Source: Microcoleus sp. FACHB-831 (GTDB taxonomy: Bacteria; Cyanobacteriota; Cyanobacteriia; Cyanobacteriales; FACHB-T130). From it: a stretch of DNA of 64,000 nucleotides. The stretch spans positions 1 to 64,000 of the forward strand of contig NZ_JACJON010000053.1 in the NCBI RefSeq assembly GCF_014695585.1. The letters are read 5' to 3'. The first letter of the stretch is position 1, and every line of letters starts with the position of its first letter. Both the position numbers and the translations under genes were made by a program. The notes under the pieces were generated by a model. That model was not told the origin of the DNA, made no database searches, and saw only the letters and a list, made by a program, of their open reading frames with translations. Below, in pieces: positions 35,313-44,127 of the stretch.

Positions 35313-36131
35313 TTACAAGAGTGCGTCCATCAGGTTCATGACCCGGATGGCGTCATCAGAGAGGGACTGGGAAGTTTGGTTATATTGATGTTCGAGCAAG
35401 CCTTTGAGGGCGATGAGCTTGAAGCTATTTTCGGCGGCAGCCGATGCGATCGCGTCTGCTGCTTCTAAATAACCAATGGCACCGAGGTCGTTCAGTGCCA
35501 TGCGACGCAGTTGAATATCTGCGCCGTTTAGAGCTTGCACCAGACGATCTCCATAAGCATTATCCCCTGTCAGCTGGTACATTGCTCGAGCGGCTGCATA
35601 TTGCACCCGCTCGACTGGATGTTCTAGAAAGGGCTGAATCAGGGGGATGGCTTCGGTAGCTCTAAGAGATCCTAGTGCTTCGATCGCTGCCTCGCAAGGC
35701 TGGGCTAGGTGGGGGCGTTCTGGTACTCGCACAGCAGCTTCTACACCACCAGCAAGCAACTGCATCAGGTAGGGGATGCAGGAGCGATCGCCTAGCATTC
35801 CCAACGACTGAGTAGCTGCTTCGCGCACGTAGAAGTCGGAGCAGTCTAAACAAGCGATTAGCGGTGGCACAGCTTTTAGGTTTTCCAGTTTACCCAGCGC
35901 CCGTGCAGCATTGCGGCGGAGGGGGTACCCGCCTAATTCTGTACGATCTGCTTCGTCTGCTAATGCCTCAATTAAGGCGTCAACAGCTGGTGCTTCTTTA
36001 ACCTGGAACCTACCTAACCACCATGCAGCGTAGTAGCGGAGACTCAAGTCTTCATGGCGGAGATTAGCGATCGCTTGCTCGACCGTCAGCTGTGCAGCTT
36101 CGGGAGACTGTTCCGGACTAGACTCTTGCAT
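35313..36131 (-). CDS. cpcE: phycocyanin alpha-subunit bilin lyase subunit CpcE
   Basis: 272 residues with five or six HEAT-like repeats: LRYYAAWWLGRFQVKEAPAVDALI, PLRRNAARALGKLENLKAV, YVREAATQSLGMLGDRSC, EAAIEALGSLRATEAIPLI, VQYAAARAMYQLTG, LRRMALNDLGAIG. It partners CpcF in chromophorylating CpcA at Cys84. Sequence and place after cpcD follow the standard cpcBACDEFG order. A copy of the CGTTCCCAGGCT repeat family separates it from cpcD. Confidence 0.95.
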   Translation of the reverse strand: MQESSPEQSPEAAQLTVEQAIANLRHEDLSLRYYAAWWLGRFQVKEAPAVDALIEALADEADRTELGGYPLRRNAARALGKLENLKAVPPLIACLDCSDFYVREAATQSLGMLGDRSCIPYLMQLLAGGVEAAVRVPERPHLAQPCEAAIEALGSLRATEAIPLIQPFLEHPVERVQYAAARAMYQLTGDNAYGDRLVQALNGADIQLRRMALNDLGAIGYLEAADAIASAAAENSFKLIALKGLLEHQYNQTSQSLSDDAIRVMNLMDALL

Positions 36132-36175
36132 GGCAAGTAATAATTAAACGCTAAAAAGTCAAAAGCTCTTTTTCC

Positions 36176-36202
36176 CTCGTTCCCCGGCTCCGCCTGGGAA
36201 GG
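36176..36202. repeat. CGTTCCCAGGCT-family hairpin in cpcE-cpcD spacer
   Basis: CTCGTTCCCCGGCTCCGCCTGGGAAGG forms an imperfect hairpin in the 75-bp spacer between cpcD and cpcE. It is flanked by GCTAAAAAGT and its complement (ACTTTTTAGC). It is a member of the family seen near 5936, 29754, 36579 and 50692. Confidence 0.75.
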
Positions 36203-36206
36203 CTTT

Positions 36207-36488
36207 TTACTTTTTAGCCTTTTTAGCTTCTTGGGTCTCTGTGTTGCTTGAAGCATCAGCCGTCACTGGCTGAATGCTGACAATTGTGCCACCCATCCGC
36301 AAAATCCGCTGCATTTCTTCGTTCATGCGGTTGTAGGGGACTGTGAGAAATACGCTACCGCTGCGGCGAATGTCGTAGTTATTTTTGTCGTTTTGTTCGT
36401 TTTGGCGTAAACCTACGACTTCATAACGAAAAACGCGGCTACCTGATGATGTATTGGCAGCACTACCGTTTGCAGTTTGTCCAAACAT
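36207..36488 (-). CDS. cpcD: phycobilisome small rod-capping linker CpcD
   Basis: 93 residues, a single CpcD domain (pfam-type linker of about 8.9-10 kDa) that caps the core-distal end of phycocyanin rods and limits rod length. Seen: SRVFRYEVVGLRQNEQNDKNNYDIRRSGSVFL in order, then VPYNRMNEEMQRILRMGGTIVSIQP. The N-terminal MFGQTANGSAANTSSG is typical. An A/C/T-rich leader with CAGGAGG lies about 10 nt before the ATG. Dispersed repeats lie on both sides. Confidence 0.95.
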   Translation of the reverse strand: MFGQTANGSAANTSSGSRVFRYEVVGLRQNEQNDKNNYDIRRSGSVFLTVPYNRMNEEMQRILRMGGTIVSIQPVTADASSNTETQEAKKAKK

Positions 36489-36544
36489 TTTCTACCTCCT
36501 GTAGTCAATAAAACGGGGTCAAAATTCAAAATTAAAAAGAATCA

Positions 36545-36605
36545 GGCAAAAGTGAATTTTTTTCTTTTGCCTTTTGATCTCGTTCCCAGGCTCGGCCTGG
36601 GAATG
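36545..36605. repeat. composite double-hairpin repeat in cpcC-cpcD spacer
   Basis: GGCAAAAG and CTTTTGCC arms come first (36545-36572). Next is CTCGTTCCCAGGCTCGGCCTGGGAATG (36579-36605), a near-perfect hairpin of the CGTTCCCAGGCT family, followed by C and a T6 run. This is the same two-part design as at 29711-29785. In the cpc transcript it could act as a processing or attenuation signal. Confidence 0.75.
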
Positions 36606-36615
36606 CTTTTTTGTT

Positions 36616-37476
36616 TTAAGCTGGCGTCACGCTAACAACTTTGCCGCCTTGCTTGACAATTTGTTGCAACTTGCTCGATAGCCGCTCGTAAGGCACTAAG
36701 AAGGCTGTGCTGCTGCGACGGACTCTGGGATAACCAGGATTTAGCAGTCCGGTTACTTCGATGCGGTAGACGCGATCGCCTTCCCCAACTGCATTACCCA
36801 AAGCCTTCTGGGGAACGGCATCGTTAGAAGCGCGGAATGCCCAGTTTTCGTTACTACCAGATGGGCCTACGATGCTGGATGCCCCGTTCCGAGCCAATTC
36901 GCGAGCTAGACGAGGGTTGTTGCCTTCTACTTGGGCGCGATCGCTGTTGGCATAGCCGCGATACAACCGGAACATCCGGTTAAAGCCCACAGTTTTTTGC
37001 CCTGTTTGGGTTGCAAAACCGCGATAATATGGCACAACATTGTCGCCAAAGCTGGCTTGATACTCAACTGAATCGATGTAAGAATCAATCTCAGCGTCAT
37101 ACCCTTGGCTGTGGTACAAATCCAAGTGATAAATCACCTCTGATTCGTCGTATGGCGCACGACCCAAGAGGTGTTTGTAATTCAGTTCGATAAACCGAGT
37201 TTGAAAATTGTTGTAGAAAAACTTGGATTTGTACAGCTCAGATTTAGCAATTGACCGCACAAATTCCCGCACTGTCAGGTTGCCATCACGCAAAAGTGAT
37301 TCTGCACTGGTCAATCGTTCTGAAGCCATGATATAGTCATTGCCCAGAAGTTGCCGATATACGGCACGAATCACGTTTTCGATGTCTGCTCTGGTGTAGT
37401 TCGGGCGTAGTTCTACCCTTGATGCATCACTAAAAGCTGATGTTCCCAACCGCGAAGCGGCTGCTGTAATAGCCAT
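36616..37476 (-). CDS. cpcC: phycobilisome rod linker CpcC
   Basis: About 286 residues; start at ATG 37476 ([15 protein letters not shown]) with GGGAGA upstream. An N-terminal PBS linker domain ([71 protein letters not shown] in parts) is joined to a C-terminal CpcD-like domain ([30 protein letters not shown]). CpcC links phycocyanin hexamers along the rod. It follows cpcA after a 315-bp spacer that contains the strong hairpin. Confidence 0.96.
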   Translation of the reverse strand: MAITAAASRLGTSAFSDASRVELRPNYTRADIENVIRAVYRQLLGNDYIMASERLTSAESLLRDGNLTVREFVRSIAKSELYKSKFFYNNFQTRFIELNYKHLLGRAPYDESEVIYHLDLYHSQGYDAEIDSYIDSVEYQASFGDNVVPYYRGFATQTGQKTVGFNRMFRLYRGYANSDRAQVEGNNPRLARELARNGASSIVGPSGSNENWAFRASNDAVPQKALGNAVGEGDRVYRIEVTGLLNPGYPRVRRSSTAFLVPYERLSSKLQQIVKQGGKVVSVTPA

Positions 37477-37736
37477 GTGAAATTCTCCCAATTAACAGCA
37501 AGACTTTTAAATTGTTCATTGTTGATTGTTCTTTGCTATGAATCAGCAGCTTTGAACAATAAACTATGAGCTTTTTTAACTGATTTAGTCGGATTTGATT
37601 GCTTGCAATACTCGTTAGTTTGCCGTTTATCCGATTAATTTGCTACAACTTCTGAGTTTTCCGATTGTAGGGCGCGAAAAACTTTCTGTTCCTTTGTCGC
37701 AGCTAGGGAATCTTTTATCGGCTACAGATACAACAA

Positions 37737-37796
37737 GGCCCGGAGCGGTAAACACCTGCTAGCATCTGCGCCAGCAACTGCATACCCCTCCGGGCC
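37737..37796 (-). terminator. hairpin after cpcA, likely partial terminator
   Basis: GGCCCGGAG and CTCCGGGCC, 9 bp and GC-rich, enclose a 42-nt loop. It starts 10 bp after the cpcA stop on the minus strand; the next bases are TTGTTGTATC. Such hairpins after cpcBA are known to stabilise the short cpcBA mRNA and reduce read-through into linker genes. Function here is by analogy. Confidence 0.65.
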
Positions 37797-37806
37797 ATAC
37801 GTTCAA

Positions 37807-38295
37807 TTAGCTCAGAGCGTTGATCGCGTAGTCGAGGTAGGTGTTAGCTTCGTTTGCAGCTTGACCGCTCAGACCATGGCTGGACTTGATGTTCTTCAGA
37901 GCTTCAACGTACCAGCTGTTAGATAGGTTGAAGGTGCGGTTGATTTCATCCAAACCAGCAATCAGGTACTCATCCATTGGGCCGGTGCCACCAGCAACAC
38001 AGCAGTATGTAACCATACGCAGGTAGTAGCCGATGTCACGAGCGCACTTAGCTTTGCCTTCGGGAGTTGATGAGTACTCGGGGCCTTGCATTTGGGTGGT
38101 GTACGGGAACTTCTGATACACCGCTTGTGCAGCACCGTCGATCAGACGCTGTGCGTTGTTGGTCAGGGCGCGAGCAGCTTCCATGCTGGCAACAGCACGC
38201 TCAAAGCGACCGTTGACTGCTTGCAATTCGGTGTTGCCCAAAAAACGGCCTTGGGTATCTGCTGCTGCGATCGCTTCGGTAATTGGGGTCTTCAT
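37807..38295 (-). CDS. cpcA: C-phycocyanin alpha subunit
   Basis: 162 residues. Light-harvesting biliprotein carrying phycocyanobilin on Cys84 ([14 protein letters not shown]). The N-terminus [19 protein letters not shown] and the end [35 protein letters not shown] (in parts) are typical CpcA. The features argue against phycoerythrocyanin alpha: the region after Cys84 reads [11 protein letters not shown] rather than DIDHYLR. It sits 86 bp after cpcB, forming the stoichiometric alpha-beta pair of the rods. Confidence 0.98.
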   Translation of the reverse strand: MKTPITEAIAAADTQGRFLGNTELQAVNGRFERAVASMEAARALTNNAQRLIDGAAQAVYQKFPYTTQMQGPEYSSTPEGKAKCARDIGYYLRMVTYCCVAGGTGPMDEYLIAGLDEINRTFNLSNSWYVEALKNIKSSHGLSGQAANEANTYLDYAINALS

Positions 38296-38381
38296 TGTTG
38301 CGTTATCTCCCTATGTTCTAAAGGTTTTCCGTGAAAACTGATTTCGTTAAGCTTGCACACTAGCCGGCGATGGCTTTGTGA

Positions 38382-38900
38382 CTATGCAACAGCAGCTGCG
38401 GCGCGGTCGAAATAGCTAGCAACTTCAGAGATCAGCTGGCTGCAATCGCCTTGGGTAATTCCGGTAGGATCGTTGGCGAGTTTAATTGCGGCATCTTTCA
38501 TCTTTTGCACGCCAACAGCTACGGAAGAGCCGGGGGTGCCCAGTGCTTGGTATGTTTCGCGCAGACCGTTCAAGCAGCGGTCATCCAGCACGCTGGAGTC
38601 ACCTGCTAGTACAGCGTAGGTGACATAGCGCAGGATGATTTCCATGTCGCGCAGGCAAGCGGCCATCCGGCGGTTGGTGTAAGCATTTCCGCCTGGAGCA
38701 ATTAGCTGGGGTTGCTCTGCAAACAGGGCACGAGCTGCGTCGGCAACGATCGAAGAAGCGTTGCTGGTGATGCGGTTTACTGTATCTAAACGCTTGTTGC
38801 CGTCGCGAACCAATGCTGTCAGAGCGTCCAACTGGCCGCTGCTGAGGAATTCACCTTTAGCATCTGCTTGAGAAACAACCTTGGCGAATGCGTCTAACAT
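38382..38900 (-). CDS. cpcB: C-phycocyanin beta subunit
   Basis: 172 residues, first gene of the operon. Bilin-binding Cys82 ([15 protein letters not shown]) and Cys153 (ITQGDCSQL) are present, as is Asn72 (GGNAYTN), the site usually methylated by CpcM. It pairs with CpcA to form the rod hexamers of the phycobilisome. TAGGAG lies about 9 nt before the ATG. A 620-bp gene-free region upstream should carry a strong, light-regulated promoter. Confidence 0.98.
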   Translation of the reverse strand: MLDAFAKVVSQADAKGEFLSSGQLDALTALVRDGNKRLDTVNRITSNASSIVADAARALFAEQPQLIAPGGNAYTNRRMAACLRDMEIILRYVTYAVLAGDSSVLDDRCLNGLRETYQALGTPGSSVAVGVQKMKDAAIKLANDPTGITQGDCSQLISEVASYFDRAAAAVA

Positions 38901-39520
38901 GAACGAAATCTCCTACTTACTTGGTTGATCGTGATTTTTTAAAACGCTTTAAGTAGCTCGCTAGCTCTTTAAAGCTATTGAATCAGCCCTTGGATAAGAT
39001 CGATCGTCCGACTTCAGCACAAACACGCAACCAAGCTGCTCCCTCACCCCATTTATTCCCTCACGTCTGTTACTTCCATCCGGCCAGGTAACAAATAGGT
39101 TTTCAGAGAAATATGAGAAAAATTCTTCTTTTTATGAGAGATAGGCAAACTTGATAAATCCGTGTTTTCTTTAACTTCTGTCTGTTATTGATCCCTCCGG
39201 TTATTTTTATACAACGCCTTTGGGCTGTTTGTTTTTTAAGATTTGTTAACCTATCTCAAGAGAGATGAATAAACCATCAAAACTTTGTCCTATATAGGTT
39301 GTAGCTTCTAATTATCGTACAATACGCTCCAAAATCGACGTAGTATTTATACTTAATTCACCAAATTTAGGTTGCTTTATTATCTTTTAAGATTCGTGCA
39401 AAAGATAGGTGGGGTAAGGAGTTCTGAACCTGAATGTTATGAGGAATTTATTAAGCTTTGTGTAGTTATATAAAACATTACTTTTACTTATATGTGGATT
39501 AGACAAACGTTAGAACCGAC
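38901..39520 (-). promoter_or_regulatory. cpc operon upstream region
   Basis: 620 bp without a coding frame between cpcB and the pseudouridine synthase gene stop. It must contain the cpc promoter and a leader. It is AT-rich in its distal part. I could not fix a -10 element, a transcription start or a named regulator site with confidence. Confidence 0.5.
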
Positions 39521-40462
39521 TCAGCGACGCCGCAGCACCTCTAGGAGAGTAAGAAAAGCTGGGGGGAGAGGGGCGATCGCTTCTATCCAATCTCCAGACA
39601 CGGGATGCTGCAAACGCAGTCGCCAAGCGTGGAGTGCTTGACCTGGTAGATTGACACCGACTGAGTTACCAGGACCGTAAAGCGGATCTCTCACAATGGG
39701 ATGACCAATGTGGGTGCTATGGACGCGGATTTGGTGAGTGCGACCAGTTTCTAGCTGGAACAGCATCAGAGTGTAATTGCCCAAACGTTCCTTAACTTGC
39801 CAGTGAGTTACAGAGGCGCGTCCGCCCTTTTCTTCGGGGACGATCGCGTTTTTCTTGCGGTCAACCGGATGACGACCGATAGGAAGGTTAATTGTACCGA
39901 TGTCAGTGGGAGGGACACCGTATACGACGGCGAGATATTCTCGGCGGGCGGTTTTGGCTTTAAGTTGGGCTTGCAAGTTTTGGTGGGCAAAGTCCGTTTT
40001 AGCAACAACCATTGCGCCAGTGGTATCTTTATCCAGACGATGGACAATACCGGGACGCTGCACGCCACCAATTGCAGATAGGGGACAGTGGGCTAAAAGC
40101 GCGTTGACGAGAGTGCCTTGCGAGTGTCCGGCGGAGGGATGAACGACTAATCCTGCGGGTTTATTGAGAATGAGCAGTTGCTCATCTTCGTAAAGGATAT
40201 CGAGGGGAATGTCTTCCGCTTCCATTGTGGGGGCTTCCACAGCGGGAATAGTTATATGAATGCGATCGCCTGTTTTTAGTTTGTAATTTTTGGAAGAGGG
40301 AAGTTGCTCGTTAACTTTTACCCAACCTTGCGCGATAAGTTTTTGGATACGAGAACGGGAAAGATCTGTTAACTCGCTAGCTAGCCAAACATCGAGGCGA
40401 TCGCCCTTGTTTGCTGCTAAGAACTCGCTACTATCTTTGATTTCTAAGTTAATTTCTGTCAC
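39521..40462 (-). CDS. RluA family 23S rRNA pseudouridine synthase
   Basis: 313 residues, GTG start. An N-terminal S4 RNA-binding domain (RLDVWLASELTDLSRSRIQKLIAQGWVKV in parts) precedes the catalytic domain. That has the RluA signature GIVHRLDKDTTGAMVVAKT (catalytic Asp), then YLAVVYG, PIGRHP and LETGRTHQIRVH. The S4 domain and length match the RluD subgroup, which modifies helix 69 of 23S rRNA, but assignment to RluD rather than RluC is not certain. It lies beyond the cpc promoter region, same strand. Confidence 0.92.
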   Translation of the reverse strand: MTEINLEIKDSSEFLAANKGDRLDVWLASELTDLSRSRIQKLIAQGWVKVNEQLPSSKNYKLKTGDRIHITIPAVEAPTMEAEDIPLDILYEDEQLLILNKPAGLVVHPSAGHSQGTLVNALLAHCPLSAIGGVQRPGIVHRLDKDTTGAMVVAKTDFAHQNLQAQLKAKTARREYLAVVYGVPPTDIGTINLPIGRHPVDRKKNAIVPEEKGGRASVTHWQVKERLGNYTLMLFQLETGRTHQIRVHSTHIGHPIVRDPLYGPGNSVGVNLPGQALHAWRLRLQHPVSGDWIEAIAPLPPAFLTLLEVLRRR

Positions 40463-40796
40463 AGTTTGTTGGAATTAATTTCGCGTTTTTCAAGTATAAA
40501 GCGGAGGGCTTACAGTTCTGATTATGCTTGCTCTGCCCATTTCAGCTAGATCAATATAATTAACTCAAACTGCTTAGTGGTATCTGCAATTAGCTGTCCA
40601 GCCCTGTCGGGGTAGATGATGTCTCATGAGTTTGGCTTGGGGTTGGTCTGCTTTGTAAGTTTATCGTTTATAGGGCGCGATCGCATTATTTTAAGCGAAC
40701 CGCAGAGGCGCAGAGAAAGATAAGAGAGGGCGATCGCTCTTAGATAATCTAGCTTCATACGATCGCTCTTCTTACTCTATGACCACTTCATTAGCT
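40463..40796. other. spacer with dispersed repeat fragments
   Basis: No gene seen in 334 bp. It contains several HIP1 octamers or near-copies, and a CGAACCGCAGAGGCGCAGAG fragment (around 40697) related to the repeat at 17551. Confidence 0.4.
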
Positions 40797-41375
40797 TTAC
40801 ATTCCGGGAAATACTTTGGATAAATCTAGGGACGAATCGGGAAAACAGGGTAGAGCGATCGCTTCATTTGGCAAGAAAATTTGTTTGGTGCGATAGCCAA
40901 ATTTGGCTGCTCTATTTTCATAGGTGCTGCTGTAACATTCCAGGCAATTATCTACCAAATTAAATATCCAATAATTAGAAATATCCGCTTCAGCATACAA
41001 GGCTAGTTTCGTCTTCTGGTCATAATCTAAAGAAGAATCTGCAACCTCTATCACTAACAACACATCAGCAGGAATAGGGTGTTCGGAGAAATAGTCATCA
41101 GAGCGATTTTGCACAATGGCAATATCTGGTTCAGGTTCACCATCGTTTGGGATAACCATCGGTTCTTGTCCCCGTAGGGTAGCACGCTCACCCACCAGTT
41201 TGAATAACTCCCGAAATAGACGGGTATTGCAAACTGAGTGTGGTCTACCTTTTGCGGCCATTTGGATGATTTCTCCGCGAATTAGTTCAACTCGGTCATC
41301 CTCATGGAAAAATCCGAGTTCTGCGAGTTGGTGGTATTCTGCTAGGGTGAAGCGTTTAGCCTGCACAAAGCTCAT
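40797..41375 (-). CDS. Uma2 family (DUF820) putative endonuclease
   Basis: 192 residues. Features: RFTLAEYHQLAELGFFHEDDRVELIRGEII in order, EPDIAIVQ (metal-binding Asp), VLLVIEVADSSLDYDQKTKLALYAEA (E-x-A and the K), and NYWIFNLVDNCLECY. It is the short single-domain form, without the coiled-coil tail of the other copy at 26492. A PD-(D/E)XK nuclease fold is expected; biological role unknown. Confidence 0.88.
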   Translation of the reverse strand: MSFVQAKRFTLAEYHQLAELGFFHEDDRVELIRGEIIQMAAKGRPHSVCNTRLFRELFKLVGERATLRGQEPMVIPNDGEPEPDIAIVQNRSDDYFSEHPIPADVLLVIEVADSSLDYDQKTKLALYAEADISNYWIFNLVDNCLECYSSTYENRAAKFGYRTKQIFLPNEAIALPCFPDSSLDLSKVFPGM

Positions 41376-41486
41376 AATCTTTATCCTTTGTCTGGCGACA
41401 ACTGCGATAGTCGCCGATTAAGTAATATTGTGATTTTAGACTAAGCCCATCTCTTGTCGGATGACCTTTAGGCCAGACAAGTAAAA

Positions 41487-41529
41487 AGCCTATCTCACAA
41501 GACATTAAATTTATCTTGTGAGACAGGCT
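41487..41529 (-). terminator. terminator downstream of cobA
   Basis: Sixteen-bp arms (41487-41502 and 41514-41529, beginning AGCCTATCTCAC) pair with one G-U-type mismatch around an 11-nt loop. On the minus strand they are followed by TTTTTAC. It lies about 30 bp past the cobA stop and is a convincing factor-independent terminator of the siroheme operon. Confidence 0.8.
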
Positions 41530-41561
41530 ATGTTCGGGAGGATTTTATGCGTGTTTGATGC

Positions 41562-42347
41562 TTAAGACGGGCGACAATATGACAGAATACTGTGCATATT
41601 AACTACTGCACCAATAACGGCGATCGCGGGGGCGCTAAATCCAGTTTGCTCAACTTGCTCTACTATTGTTTCCAAAGTACCAATCAATTCTTCTTGTTCG
41701 GGTCGAGTACCCCAACGGACTAAGGCAATTGGAGTCTCTAAACTCTTTCCAGCTAATTGCAATTGTTCGATAATGTAGGGCAGATTGTGAACGCCCATGT
41801 AGATAACAATTGTCTCTGAACCGTGCGCGATCGCTTGCCAATTAATAGCAGGTCGGTACTTTCCCGCCGACTCGTGTCCGGTAACAAACGTAACTGAGGA
41901 ACTATAATTTCTGTGAGTTAAAGGAATTCCTGCATAAGCTGGTGCGGCAATTCCCGATGTTATCCCTGGTACAACTTCCACTGGTACTCCAGCATTAACC
42001 AAGTCTTCCATCTCCTCGCCACCGCGACCAAATATAAAGGGATCGCCGCCTTTCAGCCGCACAACTATTGCTTCTGTCTGCGCTTTTTCTATTATTAACT
42101 GTGTAGTTTCTTCCTGCAACAACGAGTGACGTCCCATTCTTTTTCCCGCATCAATCTTCTCTGCATACGGGTTAATCATTTCTAGAATTGGAGGACTCAC
42201 TAGGGCGTCATAAATTACGACATCGGCACACTGTAATAGCCCTTTTCCCTTGAGCGTCATCAGTCCCGGATCTCCCGGCCCTGCACCCACCAAATATACC
42301 TTACCCAAACAGCTTCTCCTCTTTTCTTGTGCGATTGTGCTGTTCAT
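41562..42347 (-). CDS. cobA: uroporphyrinogen-III C-methyltransferase
   Basis: About 261 residues. It methylates uroporphyrinogen III at C2 and C7 with S-adenosylmethionine to make precorrin-2 for siroheme (and cobalamin). Motifs: VYLVGAGPGDPGLMTLKG, the LVSPPIL region, VVRLKGGDPFIFGRGGEE, VVPGITSGIAAPAYAGIPLTHR and ETIVIYMGV. The start is the ATG at 42347 (MNSTIAQEK). It overlaps the stop of the chelatase gene in an ATGA arrangement, so translation is coupled; a start further upstream at 42365 is less likely. Confidence 0.95.
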   Translation of the reverse strand: MNSTIAQEKRRSCLGKVYLVGAGPGDPGLMTLKGKGLLQCADVVIYDALVSPPILEMINPYAEKIDAGKRMGRHSLLQEETTQLIIEKAQTEAIVVRLKGGDPFIFGRGGEEMEDLVNAGVPVEVVPGITSGIAAPAYAGIPLTHRNYSSSVTFVTGHESAGKYRPAINWQAIAHGSETIVIYMGVHNLPYIIEQLQLAGKSLETPIALVRWGTRPEQEELIGTLETIVEQVEQTGFSAPAIAVIGAVVNMHSILSYCRPS

Positions 42348-43159
42348 TTGCTTCTTAAATCCCAAATCAACTCGGCTAACTCAGCGCTAGCTCCTATTGG
42401 ATCTGCCAAATGGAGACTAGCAGATGGGAACTGTACTCTATGCTGAGCGACTGCCCTGGCGATCGCATCAGTAATTCCACCACTAAATAGAAAATAGGGT
42501 ACTATTTCTATCTTTTTATGTTCTGAGGTAACTAACTCTAACAGTCGCGCTTCTAAGCTGGGTTGCACTGACCAGTAAGCTGGTATTGCCCCTAAAGTTC
42601 CCGCGATCGCCTCAACTGACTTATTTCCACCTGCACGACGGCTACCGTGAGATAACAAAATGCGTGCATCTACGCCCAAATCACCTAGCTGGTTTGCCAG
42701 CAAATACCCCAAGCCTGGGTGCGAACCTAAGTGAGGCTGTATCTCGATTGTGAGCTTTGAGCCAAGAGTTTGTTGAGCCTTCGCTACTTGAAGAGGGATA
42801 TCTTCTTGGACATGAACCCCAGGTAAAAGAAACAACGGCAACAACTCAAGGCGTTTGTACCCAATAGCAACAGCGCGATCGCCAAATTGCCGGATTTGTT
42901 CGTGCAAAGGATCTTCCGCCAGTTCCAAGCAGGCAGTACCTACCATGGGCTGCAAAGCATTACCTAGCACGGCCACCCGGCTAACCGAGTTTTGCACCAA
43001 TGCAGCGCTCTCAATCGCCACGCGATCGCGTATTAGTTCGGCTAGCTGCTCTACAGCTGCTTGCGGGCGCGGATCGCGACTTCCGTGAGATACCAATAGA
43101 TAAGCAGATGACAAGGGCTTATGCGTACCTGAATCTTTCTCTAACAATGTTCTATTCAA
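42344..43159 (-). CDS. sirohydrochlorin chelatase, CbiX-type
   Basis: 271 residues, two tandem CbiX/SirB-like chelatase domains: YLLVSHGSRDPRPQ at the start and ILLSHGSRRAGGN in the second half, each with a metal-binding His. The first domain also has LLPLFLLPGVHVQEDIP, the second IVPYFLFSGGITDAI with the typical P-x-F-L-x-G. It inserts Fe2+ into sirohydrochlorin to make siroheme for nitrite and sulfite reductases. It overlaps cobA by 4 bp. Cobalt insertion is the alternative activity within the family. Confidence 0.9.
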   Translation of the reverse strand: MNRTLLEKDSGTHKPLSSAYLLVSHGSRDPRPQAAVEQLAELIRDRVAIESAALVQNSVSRVAVLGNALQPMVGTACLELAEDPLHEQIRQFGDRAVAIGYKRLELLPLFLLPGVHVQEDIPLQVAKAQQTLGSKLTIEIQPHLGSHPGLGYLLANQLGDLGVDARILLSHGSRRAGGNKSVEAIAGTLGAIPAYWSVQPSLEARLLELVTSEHKKIEIVPYFLFSGGITDAIARAVAQHRVQFPSASLHLADPIGASAELAELIWDLRSK

Positions 43160-43276
43160 TTTTTTAGCGTTTTATAGCCGAAATTTCTGTATAAATTGTT
43201 TCTTTTTCTGTTAATCGGTTTTAACCGAATTTAGCCAATGCTTTTAAATTATAGATAGTATTAATAATTTTTTAAC

Positions 43277-43318
43277 AAAAATCGAGCTAGGTAAGTAAAT
43301 TGCCCTAGCTCGATTTTT
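43277..43318. terminator. strong bidirectional terminator
   Basis: AAAAATCGAGCTAGG and CCTAGCTCGATTTTT form a perfect 15-bp stem with a 12-nt loop, ending in T5 on both strands. It lies between the Mn-catalase stop (43444) and the upstream side of the chelatase gene, and would end the catalase transcript. Confidence 0.85.
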
Positions 43319-43443
43319 GACAATTGGGTTCAGATATCACATCGGTATGAATGCTTAACCAAAGCGATCGCGGCTGGAATTATGCGATCGCATCGTTAGA
43401 GTCACCAATACCAAACAAACCCTATAACACCAAAATGCTAATG

Positions 43444-44127
43444 TTAACCTTCCGCAGATGGGTTGGCAACATATTGGAAATCAGGCTCAGAATTCCAGGG
43501 ACCGCGCTCGTCTTTACCATTAGTAGACAAATTAAAGTAAAGATTGACGGTTTCATCAGGCTGAATATTTCCAAACATTGGGTCGGTTAGCTTACCCAGC
43601 GAATCGAGCGCCTTCATAAACATCTTCGTATGAGAAATCTCGCGGGTCAGCAGATGCACGAGGGTGTTTTTGGTTGCTTCATCCGTTGACAACTTGATTA
43701 ATTCCTCATAAGTTTGACGTGCGCCAGCTTCAGCAGCAATGTCTGCCCGCAAGTCGCGTACCACATCGCCACCTTCATTAATATAGCTAGCAGTCCACGC
43801 ATTGCCCATACTATCTAAAAAGTGCGGCCCAATACCGCGCACGGCAAAGAGGGTACTTTTGTAAGCTTCGGTTTGATCGCTATTTTTAGTATGCTGCTCG
43901 ATAAGTTTGCCTACCATTTCCAAGTGGCTAAACTCTTCAAGGGCGATATCTTGGAGCATATCTTTAATACCGGGATTTTCGCAGTGAAAGGACTGCACCC
44001 AATACTGTAATGCGGCTGTGAGTTCGCCCGTCGCTCCCCCAAATTGCTCTAACAACAACTGGGCAAAGCGTGGATTTGGCTCGACGATATCTACAGTATG
44101 AATTGTTTCTTTTTTGTGAAAAAACAC
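43444..44127 (-). CDS. manganese catalase
   Basis: 227 residues, GTG start with AAGGAGC about 7 nt upstream. Non-heme dimanganese catalase that breaks down H2O2. Metal ligands are visible in the four-helix bundle: E35 (GATGELTAALQYW), E65 and H68 (LEEFSHLEM), then the Glu in AAEAGARQTYEEL and the His in TREISHTKMF. It lacks the long C-terminal extension of some members. It is monocistronic with a strong terminator. Hydrogen-peroxide protection fits a phototroph. Confidence 0.93.
   Translation of the reverse strand: MFFHKKETIHTVDIVEPNPRFAQLLLEQFGGATGELTAALQYWVQSFHCENPGIKDMLQDIALEEFSHLEMVGKLIEQHTKNSDQTEAYKSTLFAVRGIGPHFLDSMGNAWTASYINEGGDVVRDLRADIAAEAGARQTYEELIKLSTDEATKNTLVHLLTREISHTKMFMKALDSLGKLTDPMFGNIQPDETVNLYFNLSTNGKDERGPWNSEPDFQYVANPSAEG

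Noticed and set aside
37807-38900. Phycoerythrocyanin genes (pecB/pecA)
   Set aside because: Alpha Cys84 context ([11 protein letters not shown]) and beta sequence match phycocyanin, and the lyase genes follow the cpcEF pattern.
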